Positions 22,115 to 34,205 of a stretch of DNA of 64,000 nucleotides are shown one piece after another. Location of the stretch: positions 15,410,815 through 15,474,814 of the forward strand of contig OY829330.1 of NCBI GenBank assembly GCA_963691655.1, in the 5' to 3' direction. How positions within the stretch are numbered: the stretch's first letter is position 1; each line of letters begins with the position of its first letter. Under the pieces are notes generated by a model, which was not told where the DNA came from, did no database searches, and saw only the letters and a program-made list of their open reading frames with translations. The translations under genes and the position numbers were made by a program. Origin of the DNA: Toxonevra muliebris (taxonomy: Eukaryota; Arthropoda; Insecta; Diptera; Pallopteridae).

Positions 22115-22391
22115 CACACTATTAAGCACATTTTGTATGAAATTTTGCCATTTCTTAAGAACTGGAAACTCCACTTTACACTATGCTTGCTTACCATTAA
22201 ACGTTTCTTTTGTTTGAGGTCAGCCGTGTGTAGGGTATTTTATGATCGACCTTGACTGAAACTATTATTGTTGGTTGTTGTTTTATTTATATCTAAAATA
22301 TATCTTATTTGTCAGTAATATTTAAGTAGTATTATAATGTTAATACTATTACCAACTAGCATGGCGTGTGATGCGCACATATATGTATATA

Positions 22392-23021
22392 CATTAAGGT
22401 GTCTCACTAACAAAAATTGGTGCTGCCCCTCTTAAAACTGAAGATTGGTTTATCGCCAAAATATTCGGGATATAGCAATTAGCTGAATCGTTTTGAACAA
22501 AAAACCCTCTGAAAATAGTGGTTTATATGGAAATTTTTATTTAATTTTTATAAGGCTACTTTTATAGATACAGATAATACAAATGAAGGGCCTACGGTCA
22601 AAACGTGATATGCAATACTTTTTCCAAATGTTTTTTTTTCGTTTTTGGTTCTCTAAAATCACACTGACACATTGCCACTTGCAGATTTCAAACATGTTGT
22701 GTGCTTTTTTAAAATAATTATTCGAAAATAGAATTTTAATAAGTGTGGATCTAACCTGCGGTCAATAAGTGTTTTTGTACGCCTATACAAAAGCAGGGCA
22801 TTTCCAGGTTTCTGTGTATAACTGAATATTTAAACGTCCGAATCGCATATAAAAATAAAAAAAAAAACTATCCAAAAAGACATTGATTTCTCGAATCGAA
22901 CGGATTATATATAAAAAAATTACAGTTTTTCCAAAATTATCAAGCTCACAACAGCTTATCGAGAGAACCGAAATATTTTATAGAGGGGATAACTCCGAAT
23001 TTTTCGTGAGGTGTCTTAATG
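22392..23021. mobile_element. MITE with CATTAAG ends
   Basis: The left end CATTAAGGTGTCTCAC and the inverted right end CATTAAGACACCTCAC agree at 12 of 16 positions, all differences being transitions. The enclosed 630 bases have no coding domain. Confidence 0.55.
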
Positions 23022-23321
23022 TGAGTTTGTGGTAGATAAATAGGTGCTGTTAAAGATAGTCTATAAAACTTAAATGTAAAGAGACGACGACCACTATCAG
23101 ATATCAGCTTTTCAGCCCGAATAAAATGTAAGCGGTGGATGACTTACGCCGACTTGCCGTTGAGAGTCGGCTGAACATATGAATGATGAACAGAAACTGC
23201 CAAAACCATGAAATATTATTACTTTTCTGTTTGTTTTTATTTCGATTTATATATAATTAATACTACACTTGAAATAACAAACACAGCTAAAACGAAAGCA
23301 TTCTCAAAAGCTTTTGCTTTG

Positions 23322-23885
23322 TTAAGGGGGTGTTCCATTAGAAAGTCTAAAAAGACATTTTTTATTGCCTTAATCGATAGATATTCTATTCAAGAATATA
23401 TTTACAAAGTTACAAAGGTCAATTGTAAGTATTTTCAAAAATACGAAGCATCAACCTTTTTTCTTTAGTATTAAATTCTCTTCTAAGTGAACTAAAAAAG
23501 TTGGTCAAATAGTCCATTTAAATAATTGTTTTTGCAGCTTAAAGTGATTTTTGTGATTTTTAAACATTTTTTTTTAAACCCGAAAAAAATATAATTTCAC
23601 GATTTTTCTGGTTTTTTTAGTTCACCCTGAAGAAAAATCTATAAAAATTCAATTTTTTTTGTTTTGTTTCAATCAAGAATTTTGAGATGGATCTTTCCTG
23701 CCGATTAAAGACTGCGGCGGCAAGACAATCATGAAATAGACTAATAAATCTGCTGTAATTTATTATTTCACTGCCAAAATTTTTTTATATACTTTAAATA
23801 TATACAAAAATATTTTTTTCCCCTTCTAAAAAAATCACAAAAAACCGTTTTTTTAACCTTCTAATACATCAGAACACCCCCTCAA
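23322..23885. mobile_element. MITE with GGGGGTGTTC ends
   Basis: Left end TTAAGGGGGTGTTC and right end GAACACCCCCTCAA are inverted with one mismatch, and both are followed inward by an ATTAGAA word. The interior is AT-rich and non-coding. Confidence 0.65.
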
Positions 23886-24314
23886 GAAATTCAACCAATA
23901 TCATTAAACGATACAAATTTTATTCAAACTTGGTTTTATAAATTTTTTCTGTTTTTTTTTTTTTAAGTTATACAACAGCATGAAATTATGAAAAGGTAAT
24001 GTTGTTCACTTTTTTTATAGCCTATTACCAAATTTGCAAAAATTTGCAAAAGGAGACAAAAAGTTACTAAGGGTGTGTGTGTGTGTGGAACGGTAAATTT
24101 TTATCCGAAAATTTTGACAGTTCGAGGAAAAATATTCAAACTATTGACGTAAATATGAATTGTCAAAATGTTCACTAACTCATGGCAGCAGCCCTTGATA
24201 ATTCAAAGTGAAATGTGTAATATGTCTTTTACAATGTCTGATTGTTTTATGAGTATGTAAATATACACCAACCTCATTTGCTACGAACGAAGAGCACGCG
24301 GCATATTAGTAATG
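23886..24314. other. Spacer with a short GT microsatellite
   Basis: A (GT)7-like run lies at about 24074-24088. No gene is supported. The Harbinger terminal repeat begins at 24315. Confidence 0.5.
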
Positions 24315-24378
24315 CCTAAAACACAATCAAGCTTTTCGGCTGTGTGCTTTCACATGACATTTATTCGCTTTTTATCGT

Positions 24379-24617
24379 TGTTTGAGATCTGGTCACTCTA
24401 TTTCAAACTTAACGATAACTGTTCTAATTATTTAACATAACTGTCAGTCTCAATTTTCCACTGAATTGTAACCTTTTTTAATATAATCTTGTGTAATAAT
24501 TTGAGCTGATAGCACGCGGTTTTGTAATCTCCTTTTGAATTTAAAATATAAGCAAACATCCTAACAATAAAATACTCGTTTCTATTTCCAAATCAGCCTT
24601 ATACTCATTCACAAACA
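24379..24617 (+). repeat. 5' LTR of the BEL/Pao element
   Basis: Begins TGTTTGAG and ends CACAAACA. It contains AATAAAATACTCG, a likely polyadenylation context. The next bases, TTTTGGTGCCTCCTGTGAGG, are where a tRNA primer site is expected. I did not match them to a specific tRNA. Confidence 0.92.
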
Positions 24618-24766
24618 TTTTGGTGCCTCCTGTGAGGACAAATAATTTATAATTTGAACATTTAGTTGGCGCTGCATGCCAAGGCTCCACGCGACGTCGT
24701 TGAAGATAAGTCGCCCACAGCATATTACTCTTCGCCGTAGTCAAACTTCTGGTTAATTTTCGACGT

Positions 24767-26060
24767 TTGTCAAAGCATCTACGCAAAATGGCGCTAAACC
24801 TGCGCACCTCAGCAGTAAATAGCATCAAACGGCTCCACGCTCGCTTCCAGTTGCTCAACATAGAAACATGTGATATGCATATACTTGAGCAGGAGCAGAA
24901 AACTCTTCAATCTCACTACGATCGGTTTGTTCTGAATCAAGAACAGTTGATTGCTGAAGCCAAGGAGAAGGAGCTGATGGTTCATATGAAACTCGGTGAG
25001 GAGGTCGAAAATTTGTTCAGCGAAGGGTGTATACTGCTCAACCGGCTTCTTTCTCATTTACGGTCTCGTGTTGAAGGGGAGCCGACAACAACTGTCGCTA
25101 AAACACCTTGTCGTAATTTCGAACTAAAGTTGGACCCATTGACTATCCCTAGTTTTGATGGGCATCCTCATAACTGGCTAACTTTCAAAGATGCATTTGA
25201 AACATTGGTCCACCAGTCAGATCTCCTTGAAGCATATAAATTGGGTAAGCTACGGCAAGCGGTGAAGCCGGCAGTTGTGCCGTTGGTGGGTATCGTGTAC
25301 TCTGGGGGATATAATGAAATATGGGAGGCGTTGAAGGAACGCTAGGATAATCGCAAATTACTAGCTGAGATCCACGTGTCTCGGTTTCTTAACATTCCAG
25401 CTGCGTCCGAAGAGACGTCAGCGTCATTGTTGACTGTAGTCGACGCGGTACATGAATCACTGCGCGCACTCCGGGTCATGAAGCTTCCAGTCGACCATTG
25501 GGATGCTCTCGCTGTTCCAATTGTAGTTTCAAAATTGCCATCTCACACTCAACACGAGTGGTGCATGCATTGCTCATCGACGGACATTCCAGTCCTTAAC
25601 GACCTGATGAAATTTGTTGAAAAAGGCGCACATAGTCTTACTACCAAGCTTACCCGGTGGCCAGCCCTCCCTGAAACAATTCTTTCGAAGTCTACAGTCC
25701 GGGTCAACCAGCACGCCCGGTTCGTTAAGTCTCAAGTCGCAACAACTAAGCAGCTGGCATGCACACATTGTAAAGGCGCGCATCGAGTAAATCGGTGTCC
25801 CATCTTGAAGGCCATGGATCCAGAAGCCCGTTTCCAAGCATTACGATCGTCGCAGTTGTGCTTTAATTGTCATATGGTCATATGGTAAAACAATGTTCAC
25901 CTGGTGGGTGCAAATTGTGTGGCCGTAATCACAACACTTTGTTTTGCCGTCAATCGCAATCATCCGTAACTGTCTCTGTTCAGTCAACAGGCTCCAATAG
26001 CACCCAATCAAAACCAGATGTAGCTGCTAGCCTAGCGGGGTTTGTTTCCGCACCCGATGA
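24767..26060 (+). pseudogene. BEL/Pao gag with DUF1759 domain and zinc knuckles
   Basis: The N-terminal helical region (from MSKHLRKMALNLRTS or the inner Met) leads into a DUF1759 capsid-like segment: IPSFDGHPHNWLTFKDAF. An in-frame TAG at 25343-25345 interrupts it before the sequence resumes. Nucleic-acid-binding knuckles follow: CTHCKGAHRVNRC, LCFNCH, and, after a frame change near 25870, CKLCGRNHNTLFC. Its role in an intact element would be packaging of element RNA in particles. This copy cannot make a full product. Confidence 0.88.
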
Positions 26061-26079
26061 TTCGTGACTAACCGACCAT

Positions 26080-26647
26080 GCTCATTCTCATGTCACTCAA
26101 TCTTCTCAGACAGTCTTACTTGCAACAGCACTTGCCTACGTCCGAGGCAACGCAAATGAACGACGCTTAGCCCGAATTTTATGTGACCCTAGGTCGCAGG
26201 TTACTTTTAGCTAAGCTTCTAAATTTACATCAAAGCAAATGTGGTATTATGGTAGAGGGAATCGACGCACAAGCCAGCACTCGAGCCAATAGCAGCGCGA
26301 CGCGCACAATTATTTCTATACATTCCGAGTTTACATTATCATTCAACGCCTTAGTCATTCCTACAATCACTTCAACGACTCCTACTGAACGGATTGATAC
26401 GGAACAATGGCGTCATCTGGCGGGTCTTAAATTAGCTGACCCACATTTTGGTTCACCGGGAATCGTTGACATTCTTCTGGGTGCGGATATCTGGGGTCTC
26501 ATCTTGGAGGGTCAGGCTGTGAATGGTCGTCACGATGAACCACACGCTCAACGTACCCGTTTGGGTTGGGTAGTCTTCGGCCCTGCGTCCACGAAAACAA
26601 CACCATGCTCACTCCGAGCGTTTCACATGCAGACGATTTGCGTTTAG
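26080..26647 (+). pseudogene. BEL/Pao aspartic protease region
   Basis: Reads LARILCDPRSQVTFS and then a TAA at about 26212. The family active site here is L-L-D-S-G-S-Q, so DPR replaces the D-S-G triad. The downstream part (GLKLADPHFGSPGIVDILLG) matches the usual protease end of BEL elements. Both the active-site change and the stop inactivate it. Confidence 0.8.
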
Positions 26648-26766
26648 ATGAGTTGGTTCAAGCCTTTTGGAAATCTGAGGAAGTGCCCTCATACGAAAAG
26701 TGTGAGTCTGACTAAAGTAGTCGTATTTTTGCAAACACGCACCGGCGCGACGCGAGTGGCCGCTAT

Positions 26767-28370
26767 ATGGTGCATCTTGCTCTTTCTCGTCCACCGTCCG
26801 ACCTGGGTGACTCATACGGTGCGGCATTAAGACAATTTCAACGTCTCGAACGGCAATTCGCGAGCGATAAGGATCTCCACGCAAAATATATTGCCTTTAT
26901 GAGCGAATATGCTGCGCTTGGGCACATGGAGCTCGCTGAAGAACCTAAAGATGGCGATAAATGCTACTATATTCCTCATCACGCTGTTACGTCTAAGTTT
27001 CGGGTGGTGTTCAATGCATCGGCACGCACGACGAATGGGCTATCATTAAACGATCTTCAACTAGTGAGGCCTAGTCTCCAAGACGTTCTTGACAATATAA
27101 TCTTTCGGTTTCGGAGGTACTCGGTGGCGCCTACAGCAGATATAGAGAAAATGTTCCGGCAAATATTGGTCACACGAGAGCAGCGAAATTTACAGAGAAT
27201 CCTCTGGAGAGATTCTCCCTCTGCTCCACTATGCAGCTACTGTCTAACTACTATCACGTATGGGATGGCTTCAAGTCCTTACAATGCTATTCGTTCCTTG
27301 ATTCAATGTGAGAGATGCAATATTGAATTCATTTTATGTAGATGATTTACTTTTAAGCTGCGACGATGCTGCAGAGTGTAAGATTTTAGCCAATAACATT
27401 GACAGTATTCTATCCGCCGGGTATTTCAAGCTCAGAAAATGGAACTCAAACGATGCAACCGTGTTGGACGATTTGATGAATGCTACGCCATCCATTTCCG
27501 AAAGCATCAGTGACTCAACAGCAACAACCGTACTGGGTCTGAAATGGGATCCACTGGCAGATGAACTTTTTTACACACTCAAGATGGAGCACGATACTGG
27601 GAGCCTCACCAAACGCAGCGTGCTTAGTGAGGTGGCCAGACTGTTCGACCTGACTGGTCTATTGGCACCAGTTGTCGTTACGGGTAAAATATTTCTACAA
27701 AGGCTGTGGGCTGCTGGTCTTACCTGGGATGAGCTGTTACCTAGTGAGTTGCATGAATTTTGGTGAAAGTATCGAGAGGAGATGCTAGCGCTTAATCGTC
27801 TTCGAGTGCCAAGATGGCTTGGCATTAAAAAGGCTAGACCCGCATCCCTCTACGGTTTCTGCGATGCAAGTAACCGAGCCTATGCGGCTGTGATCTATGT
27901 CAAAACAACAGATGAAACTGGAAATTTTAGCACCGTTTTACTGACGTACCAAGGTCGCGCCAGTTAAAGGTTCCACAATACCTCGACTAGAGCTCTGTGC
28001 GGCTCAGCTTCTGGCGAAAACGCTATATAACGTTCAGATCTCCCTAGGGCTTATGGACGTGCAATACTATTTGTGGTCTGATTCGCGTGTCGTACTGTGC
28101 TGGCTTCGAAAACAGCCTACTACACTTAAGCCCTATGTATCTAATCGTGTTCGGCAGATTCAAGAGTTGACCCCTCCTGAGCGTTGGTATCACGTGCGAA
28201 CGACCGATAATCTAGCAGATTGCGCTAGTCGCGGACTAACCGCTAATGAATTGGTACAACATCCTTTATGGTGGGAGGGTCCGGCCTGGTTAAAAAATGA
28301 GACAGTTCCTAGCATGACCGAGATTTCTCCATGTAATGTCTTCAGTCTGAAGAAAGAATCGCATCATTGA
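26767..28370 (+). pseudogene. BEL/Pao reverse transcriptase and RNase H
   Basis: RT landmarks are YYIPHHAV, KFRVVFNASA, motif A PTADIEKMFRQILV and, after a frameshift near 27305, motif C FYVDDLL. The connection region (LFDLTGLLAPVVVTGKIFLQ) is typical of Pao-type RTs. RNase H follows with YGFCDASNRAYAAV and, after further breaks at 27764 and 27965, YYLWSDSRVVLCWL. An intact version would copy element RNA into DNA. This one has at least four breaks. Confidence 0.9.
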
Positions 28371-29914
28371 CCATTCCAGCAAATCATGGTTTATCATTAA
28401 CAAAGCGACGTCCAGACGGCACCTCTATTGCACTCATTGATCGGTTTAGTTCCGTTGATCGCCTTCTGCGCACTGTTGCGTACGTATTACGCTGGCTACC
28501 TGGAAGTTCTCACCGCCGACAGCGGCTTGTCAATTCTCTAGAGCTAGACAAGGCGCTAGAGACGCTGCTTCGTATAGAACAAGGTAATGCATTTGCTACT
28601 GATTTGACTTGTCTTTCTAACCATTCCAGACTACCGAGTACAAGTCGGTTGCATTCGTTGAACCCTTATGTAGATGAACTTGGAGTTCTAAGAGTTGGGA
28701 GCCACATAAGCAAGGCTGATTCATCACATGACTTCCGTTTTCCAATTATTCTTCCAAAGAATGGGCACCTGACCCATATGTTAGTTCAACAGGCCCATTA
28801 TACAACTTTGCATGGAGGCCAACAACTGACGCTCCAAACACTTCGAGCCCGCTTCTGGATCCTCAACGGAAGACAAGCTGTACGTAGTTGCATCCACCGC
28901 TGTGTTATCTGTCGACGCCATCTCAGCAAATGGCACCTCTGCCTGAACAGCGAGTTATAGCAGCACGTCCCTTTCTGTTTTGTGGAGTAGACTATTGTAG
29001 TCCATTTATCTTACGTATCGGAGCTATGAGATAGCGTATTACTGTGAAAACGTATCTGGCTATATTCGAATGCATGGTTACCAAGGCTGTCTATATTGAA
29101 GTGATTAAAGACCTTTCCGGACAATCATTCTTGGATGCTTTAACTCGCTTTGTAAGCAGACGTGGCCCGGTGCGAGATCTGTACAGCGATAATGGCACTG
29201 CGTTCATTGGTGCAAATCGTTTACTAAAGGAAGACTTAGCTGCATGGCACAGCGAATATAATCAGCAAGCATTTGCCCATCGGGGAACAAAATTGGAAGT
29301 TTATAACGCCGAGTGCCCCCCATTATGGAGGGTTGTGGGAAGCCGCCGTTAAGTCCGCTAAACGACATTTGGTACGGGTAATCGGTACTCAACCTATGTG
29401 GTACAGCCAGATACATACTCTGGCCACGCGAATCGAAGCTTGCCTTAACTCGCATCCAATCACTCCCTTGCATGATGATCCCGAGGATAAATTTGCTTTA
29501 ACCGCTGGCGACTTCCTGGTTGGGGAACCACTTATAGCCGTTGAAGAACCCTCAGTTGCGGACATCCCAATTAATCGTCTTAAACATTGGCAGTGACTGC
29601 GGCAACTACAACAACAATTTTGGCAAAGGTGGAATGTCGAGTACCTAGAGACTTTGCAAACGAGAACTAAATGGTGCTGCAGATCACCCAACATTAGAAT
29701 AGGAGATGTAGTCATCGTCAAACACGAGAACCTACCCCCCACGCATTGGCGCCTTGGACGGGTAGTCGAGCTCCACCCGGGTAATGATGGTCTCGTCCGC
29801 AACGTAACTCTTAAAACCTTTTCAGGATTTTGCACCCGGGCAGTTCAGAAGCTCTGTGTGCTCTTTGATGCCGAAGATTTCGAATTTCACGATCCGACCG
29901 GGCAGGATGTTTGA
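28367..29914 (+). pseudogene. BEL/Pao integrase
   Basis: An HHCC zinc-binding head is visible (HYTTLHGGQQ and CIHRCVICRRH). The DDE core is spread over three frames: VDYC near 28985, DLYSDNGTAFIGANR near 29190 and APHYGGLWEAAVKSAK at about 29310. A C-terminal module (RIGDVVIVKHENLPPTHW) follows at 29700. Stops at 28958 and 29030 and frame changes near 29290 and 29595 break it. The catalytic residues themselves remain recognisable. Confidence 0.9.
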
Positions 29915-30146
29915 GATCTGGTCACTCTATTTCAAACTTAACGATAACTGTTCTAATTATTTAACATAACTGTCAGTCTCAATTTTCCACTGAATTGCAA
30001 CCTTTTTTAATATAATCTTGTGTAATAATTTGAGCTGATAGCACGCGGTTTTGTAATCTCCTTTTGAATTTAAAATATAAGCAAACATCCTAACAATAAA
30101 ATACTCGTTTCTAATTCCAAATCAGCCTTATATTCATTCACAAACA
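29908..30146 (+). repeat. 3' LTR of the BEL/Pao element
   Basis: Same length as the 5' LTR with three substitutions (GAATTGCAACC, TTTCTAATTCC and TATATTCATTC in place of the 5' forms). ATCGT follows directly. Confidence 0.93.
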
Positions 30147-30257
30147 ATCGTTTTTTCTTTTTTCTGGCAAAAAGTACGATTTTAGGTTTTCTCAAAACAA
30201 AATATTGCGTGCGTTGAGTTTTTTTGCAAATTATTAAGAAAATAAAATCACAAAACT

Positions 30258-31120
30258 ATGGATTTGGACGATGATGATTTCATTGATTTCATGTTCGCTG
30301 CTCTCATGGCGTATGGTGGTTACTCAATCCACAAACAACAACAAAGGTCTGGGCAAGAAAGACAATGGGTCCGAGAGCTTAATTTGAGTCGCGACATAAA
30401 TGGTGCACTTAATTATAATGCAATGGCCAAAAGGATCCGGAACATTTTTTCAAAATCACAAGGATACAGCCGCAAACATTTGAATTGTTACGCGTGCTGA
30501 TAGAGCCACATTTAGAAAAACATTCCTGGAGGACACCTATTTCACCAAGTGCCCGATTATTTGTGACTCTATTGTAAGTTTATAAATTTTTCCTATGAAA
30601 CTATACTAGAATGTTCTTTTTATTTTAAGATACTTTTCACAAGACGTGCCAAAAACAGTCCTTGAGTGGTCATTTCGAATGGGATACTCTACTATTGCTA
30701 AAATAATATACTATTGCTGAAATATATATGTGCTATGGACTACTCTGATGCCACTTTATTTGCCCCCCTTTCCATTGGAAAATTGGAGACAAAATGCAGA
30801 AGAGTTTGAACTTTTGTGGAATTTGCCGAACTGCATCTTGTGACGCCAATTATACATTCACCGGAGTTGATATCGGCTCCTATGGAAGCCAGAGCGACGG
30901 GGGTAAGTTAGCCGAATCATCTTTTGGAAAAACACTTTTAAAAGGCGAAATAAATTTACCTCCCCAAAATTGCTTCCAAACTCTAATATTAATTGCAACT
31001 TTTATCTAGTTGTTGATGCAGCATTTCCCCTTAAAACTTATTTGATGCGACCCTATCCTGAAAGACTGCTGGATGACGAAAGTACAATGAATGAAAGTAC
31101 AATTTTAACAAACGTTTATC
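30258..31120 (+). pseudogene. PIF/Harbinger transposase (DDE) with internal deletion
   Basis: An N-terminal segment (MDLDDDDFIDFMFAALMAYG) is followed by a shift into LLRVLIEPHLEKHSWRTPIS. An intron of about 55 bases (GTAAGT to TTTAAG) follows, then DVPKTVLEWSFRMGYSTIAK. After an internal loss, [20 protein letters not shown] matches the Harbinger core around the second catalytic Asp. VDAAFPLKTYLMRPYP follows in a third frame. The segment holding the first Asp (normally GAIDG) and the C-terminus are missing. Unrelated Asn/Val-rich codons end the frame at about 31182. Confidence 0.85.
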
Positions 31121-31261
31121 ACATGCTTGAGAACGTGATTGAGAACGTATTTGTTTGCAAACAAAATTTAATCAAAAAGTGAAGTTTATATTAAGCTGAC
31201 AAGTGAAAATAAATATCAAATGAATTAAAATAAATATGTAAATAAAAATAATTGATAAGGT

Positions 31262-31690
31262 TCAAGTTATTTTATTTAATTCATCATTAACATCTTTCAG
31301 AAATTTTTCCTGTAAGCAATTTTGAGTCGCCTCTGGTAAATTTTCCATTTTCGTTGTTAGCATTTTCATAAAAAGCGCATTTTTATTAGGCTCCGGCTTG
31401 CTGAAACGTTCCGAAAGTGTTCGCGAAAGATTACCGAAAAACTCATTTGCATTGAAGTCATCTGTGCGAGGTCTTTTCTTCGTTGTGCTTGGCGTTTCTG
31501 TTATGCTGGATAAATCGTCTAATGTCAAATCAACATTGATATCGGAAGGTGAACCTCTTGTCTTGTATATATTGCATTTAAATTTATAAATTTTTATATA
31601 TTTATACTTTCTAGGTCTCAGGGACGGCAACAAAAACTCCATTAACGCATAAAACTCCCATACGTCAGCCTCGTCACTACCGCTGCCACA
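31262..31690 (-). pseudogene. MADF/BESS-type protein, second gene of the Harbinger element
   Basis: On the minus strand GSDEADVWEFYALMEFLLPS is followed by a short putative intron (GTATAA to TACAAG). Then comes a serine/threonine-rich linker with a basic KKRPR and a C-terminal helical stretch (FMKMLTTKMENLPEATQ). This resembles the C-terminal half of MADF-BESS DNA-binding proteins that partner Harbinger transposases in nuclear import and end binding. The MADF helices would lie further right and were not recovered. Confidence 0.6.
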
Positions 31691-32133
31691 AGGAAGTTCA
31701 TGCTTTTTCTTTTCTCGTACAAACAGTTAAACTACAATAAATTTAAACGTAAGGAAACGTGCATATGTATATCAAAAAATAAATTCTTAGCGAAGAAAGT
31801 CGTTTTTTTTCAATCCTTTCTTTGTTGTATCAATATTTGGCAGCATGTAATCGATTTTACTGATAGGCATTTGCTTCCTTTCCCTGTTTGTCGCAGCTAC
31901 TGTCACTACTAATATATTCTCTTTGTTCGATTCTTTAAATTCATCTGAAAGTAAAGTTATAGAAAAATAAATGTTACCAATTAGAAAATGTATATCTAAC
32001 GTGCACTTTTAGCATTCTCAGTTTTAATGCATTCTCAATATTGGCAGCATTTTCGGTGGTGGCAACAACATTTCAATTTGAGTGTGATGCATTATTATTA
32101 GCAGCAATCGCTCCCACTGTCACAGAATGTACA

Positions 32134-32370
32134 TCAACAATTTACGCTGCTGATGGTACCAGCAAAGCACCAGGCGAAGTTGATTTTATTCCCTGTAGAA
32201 TTTTTATAGAAAATGAATGAGTATACCGGTTGAAGTGTTTGAAATAATTCTGCATACCTTTCGGTTGCTATCTCTATTGGATAGCCTTCGTCCAGCTCCA
32301 CCACTGAATTGGCAACCGTGTCAGCCTTTTCATCATTGAAATAACCAAAAAAATCACCAATTTCCGTCAT
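32134..32370 (-). CDS. Short acidic frame, possible first exon of the Harbinger second gene
   Basis: Starts MTEIGDFFGYFNDEKADTVA and continues in a coding-like way to about TLQPVY. There a GTATAC donor-like sequence (about 32213-32218) could end the exon, and codons beyond look random. I do not recognise the domain. Position and strand fit a 5' exon of the minus-strand Harbinger gene. Confidence 0.35.
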   Translation of the reverse strand: MTEIGDFFGYFNDEKADTVANSVVELDEGYPIEIATERYAELFQTLQPVYSFIFYKNSTGNKINFAWCFAGTISSVNC

Positions 32371-32947
32371 TTCTAATAAATCGCTTTGGTAGCTAAGACT
32401 AATATTTATGTTAAAAAATGACTATTGAAAGGCTTTTCTGAGCGGAGAGTACCAAAATAAAACTGACTTAAAAATATGTTGACTCCATATATATATTTAT
32501 ATTATATATATATGTCAACTTAACGGCTTCGTTCGAAATGTGTACCTCTAGCGGAATCCCGCTATCAAGAGATGCAATGTTGTCGATCACTGATTGGTCA
32601 TCCATGTCGTTCGATCGTCGAACTGTATTCACAGCTTCTACGTCAGATGTCAGGGTTGCCAGGTGTATCGCTACATCGCATTCAATTATATATATTTAAT
32701 CTATAATTTTAAGTATTTTCTTTTTTCCTAATTCGCGCTTTGAAAAAAACAATAACACCGAACGACCACAACAACTGTCAAAAAGCGTTGAAAGTAGAAA
32801 GTAGCTCTACTCGCAGCGTTTCAGCTGCGTTGATCGTATTTACTATTTAAAGACTGAGGCTGAATTGTATTTTGCTACGAATGAATGCATATTATTCTAC
32901 TTTAAAGGTCAAAACAATGCAGCCGAAAAGCTTAATTGTGTTTTAGG

Positions 32948-33430
32948 TTAATTGTTAAAGGAGACAATATGATGAAGGAGGAGTCGGGCGGGAGCCATCT
33001 TTGCCGCTAGCAAACAGTCGGGTGGGAGGAATCGTGACAACTTTCTATTACCAGAGCACAACATACAATTTTATTAAAGACTCCTTATGGGAGTAGTAAT
33101 GCGACAGTAGATAGTAGGACATGGGTGATCATACTCAGTCTAACTTCCCGTATCGATCGTAAGTTTAGCACCATTTTAGATGTTAGTGAAGCATGGTTCT
33201 GTACATTACCAACCATAATCTCATGACACGCAAAGAAAATTATGAGATTCCACAGCAATTTTTTAAGCCATACCTCTAATCTTTACATAATCTCGAGGAA
33301 AGCAATATTAATTCGGCATTATTATCAATTTTATTAATTCACCCCATTAGAAAAAGTAAATATTGCACTGAAATTTAATGATAACATTCTGTAGTGCGTT
33401 TATGTAACCAAAGAGGATATATTGTAAAAA
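32948..33430. other. Spacer between Harbinger end and repeat cluster
   Basis: No gene or inverted repeat was found. A palindromic TATATA run lies nearby, inside the Harbinger element at 32490-32512. Confidence 0.4.
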
Positions 33431-33560
33431 CGTCGCAATTCGCTCTTGCTGAAATCGGAACATAAAATCGTAGAAGCCAGCAACGAGGTGCAATACCGAT
33501 GGTGTGAAAGCGACGGTTGTCAACACATCCAGCGGACAAAATGTTCGAATGGACGAGTTG
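33430..33560 (-). repeat. Isolated arm of the foldback family
   Basis: AATCGTAGAAGCCAGCAACG and CGACGGTTGTCAACACATCC match the arm at 5650-5730 and, inverted, those at 6400-6480 and 44050-44094. No spacer sequence accompanies it. Confidence 0.7.
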
Positions 33561-33566
33561 GAGGTG

Positions 33567-34205
33567 TTTGATAAAAAAAACAATGGATGTGTGCAAAGCA
33601 CGCAAGATATATGATGTGTAAACAGTTAAGCCAACTGAATGCCATATAAATAAGCTCACATATGTATAGCCATATATAGGGATTTGACGTATAATCTATA
33701 TGCTAGGTAAATAATTCAAATTAAAAAAATTCTTTAAAAATTTATTAGATATCATTATCTTTTATATATAATAGCCCAATTCACTATAAATTGCAAATGG
33801 TCTTGCCCCATTGTAAATGCAAATTTTTATTCCATATCGCATATATTTGTTGTTGTGATAGCAATATTTTGCATTTGCTCCAAATCGTAGTTGCATTATT
33901 TTTCTTTTACTCAATGCATCAGGCACGATATGTTCGCATATACGCAGCTGTAATTGCATTTTTTCCGCGCTTTAAGTTTTTCTTCCTGTCGATTTGAAAT
34001 TTTATTAGATTTGAAAATTTTACATAACGTCGTATAGGTATATGAATTTGTACACACATGCTCCAAATCAATTCTCAGGCGACGATAAGTGCTTTCCGCA
34101 TTTAACCTTAGAAAAGCAACAGGGGTGACCAGTCACCCCTTTTACTTTTTAAAAGCACCGCAAAGAGATTTGCCTTAACTGAATTTAATAAAAATAAGAA
34201 ACAAT
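33567..34205 (+). repeat. Dispersed repeat R4, copy 1
   Basis: Matches 54548-55242 over its whole length in the same orientation, from AACAATGGATGTGTGCAA to AAAAATAAGAAACAATGT. It includes the near-palindrome GGGGTGACCAGTCACCCC. Compared with copy 2 it lacks the left arm of a 22-base-pair hairpin. Confidence 0.8.

Larger units (their letters stand above)
24374..30151 (+). mobile_element. BEL/Pao LTR retrotransposon with perfect 5-bp target duplication
   Basis: Two 239-base LTRs (TGTTTGAGATC...CACAAACA) differ at three sites, about 98.7% identity. ATCGT flanks the outer ends (24374-24378 and 30147-30151). The internal region carries, in order, gag with zinc knuckles, protease, reverse transcriptase, RNase H and integrase. 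It lies entirely inside the Harbinger transposon, so it arrived later. Many stops and frameshifts interrupt the polyprotein. Confidence 0.93.
24315..32947 (+). mobile_element. PIF/Harbinger transposon, split by a BEL/Pao insertion
   Basis: 28-base terminal inverted repeats at 24315-24342 (CCTAAAACACAATCAAGC start) and 32920-32947 differ at one position. Between them lie a plus-strand Harbinger transposase remnant (30258-31120) and a minus-strand MADF-type second gene (31262-32370), the usual two-gene layout. A 5.77-kb BEL/Pao element is inserted 60 bases inside the left end. Removing it leaves about 2.86 kb. A TAA/TTA-type 3-base duplication is plausible at the ends but not exact. Confidence 0.8.
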
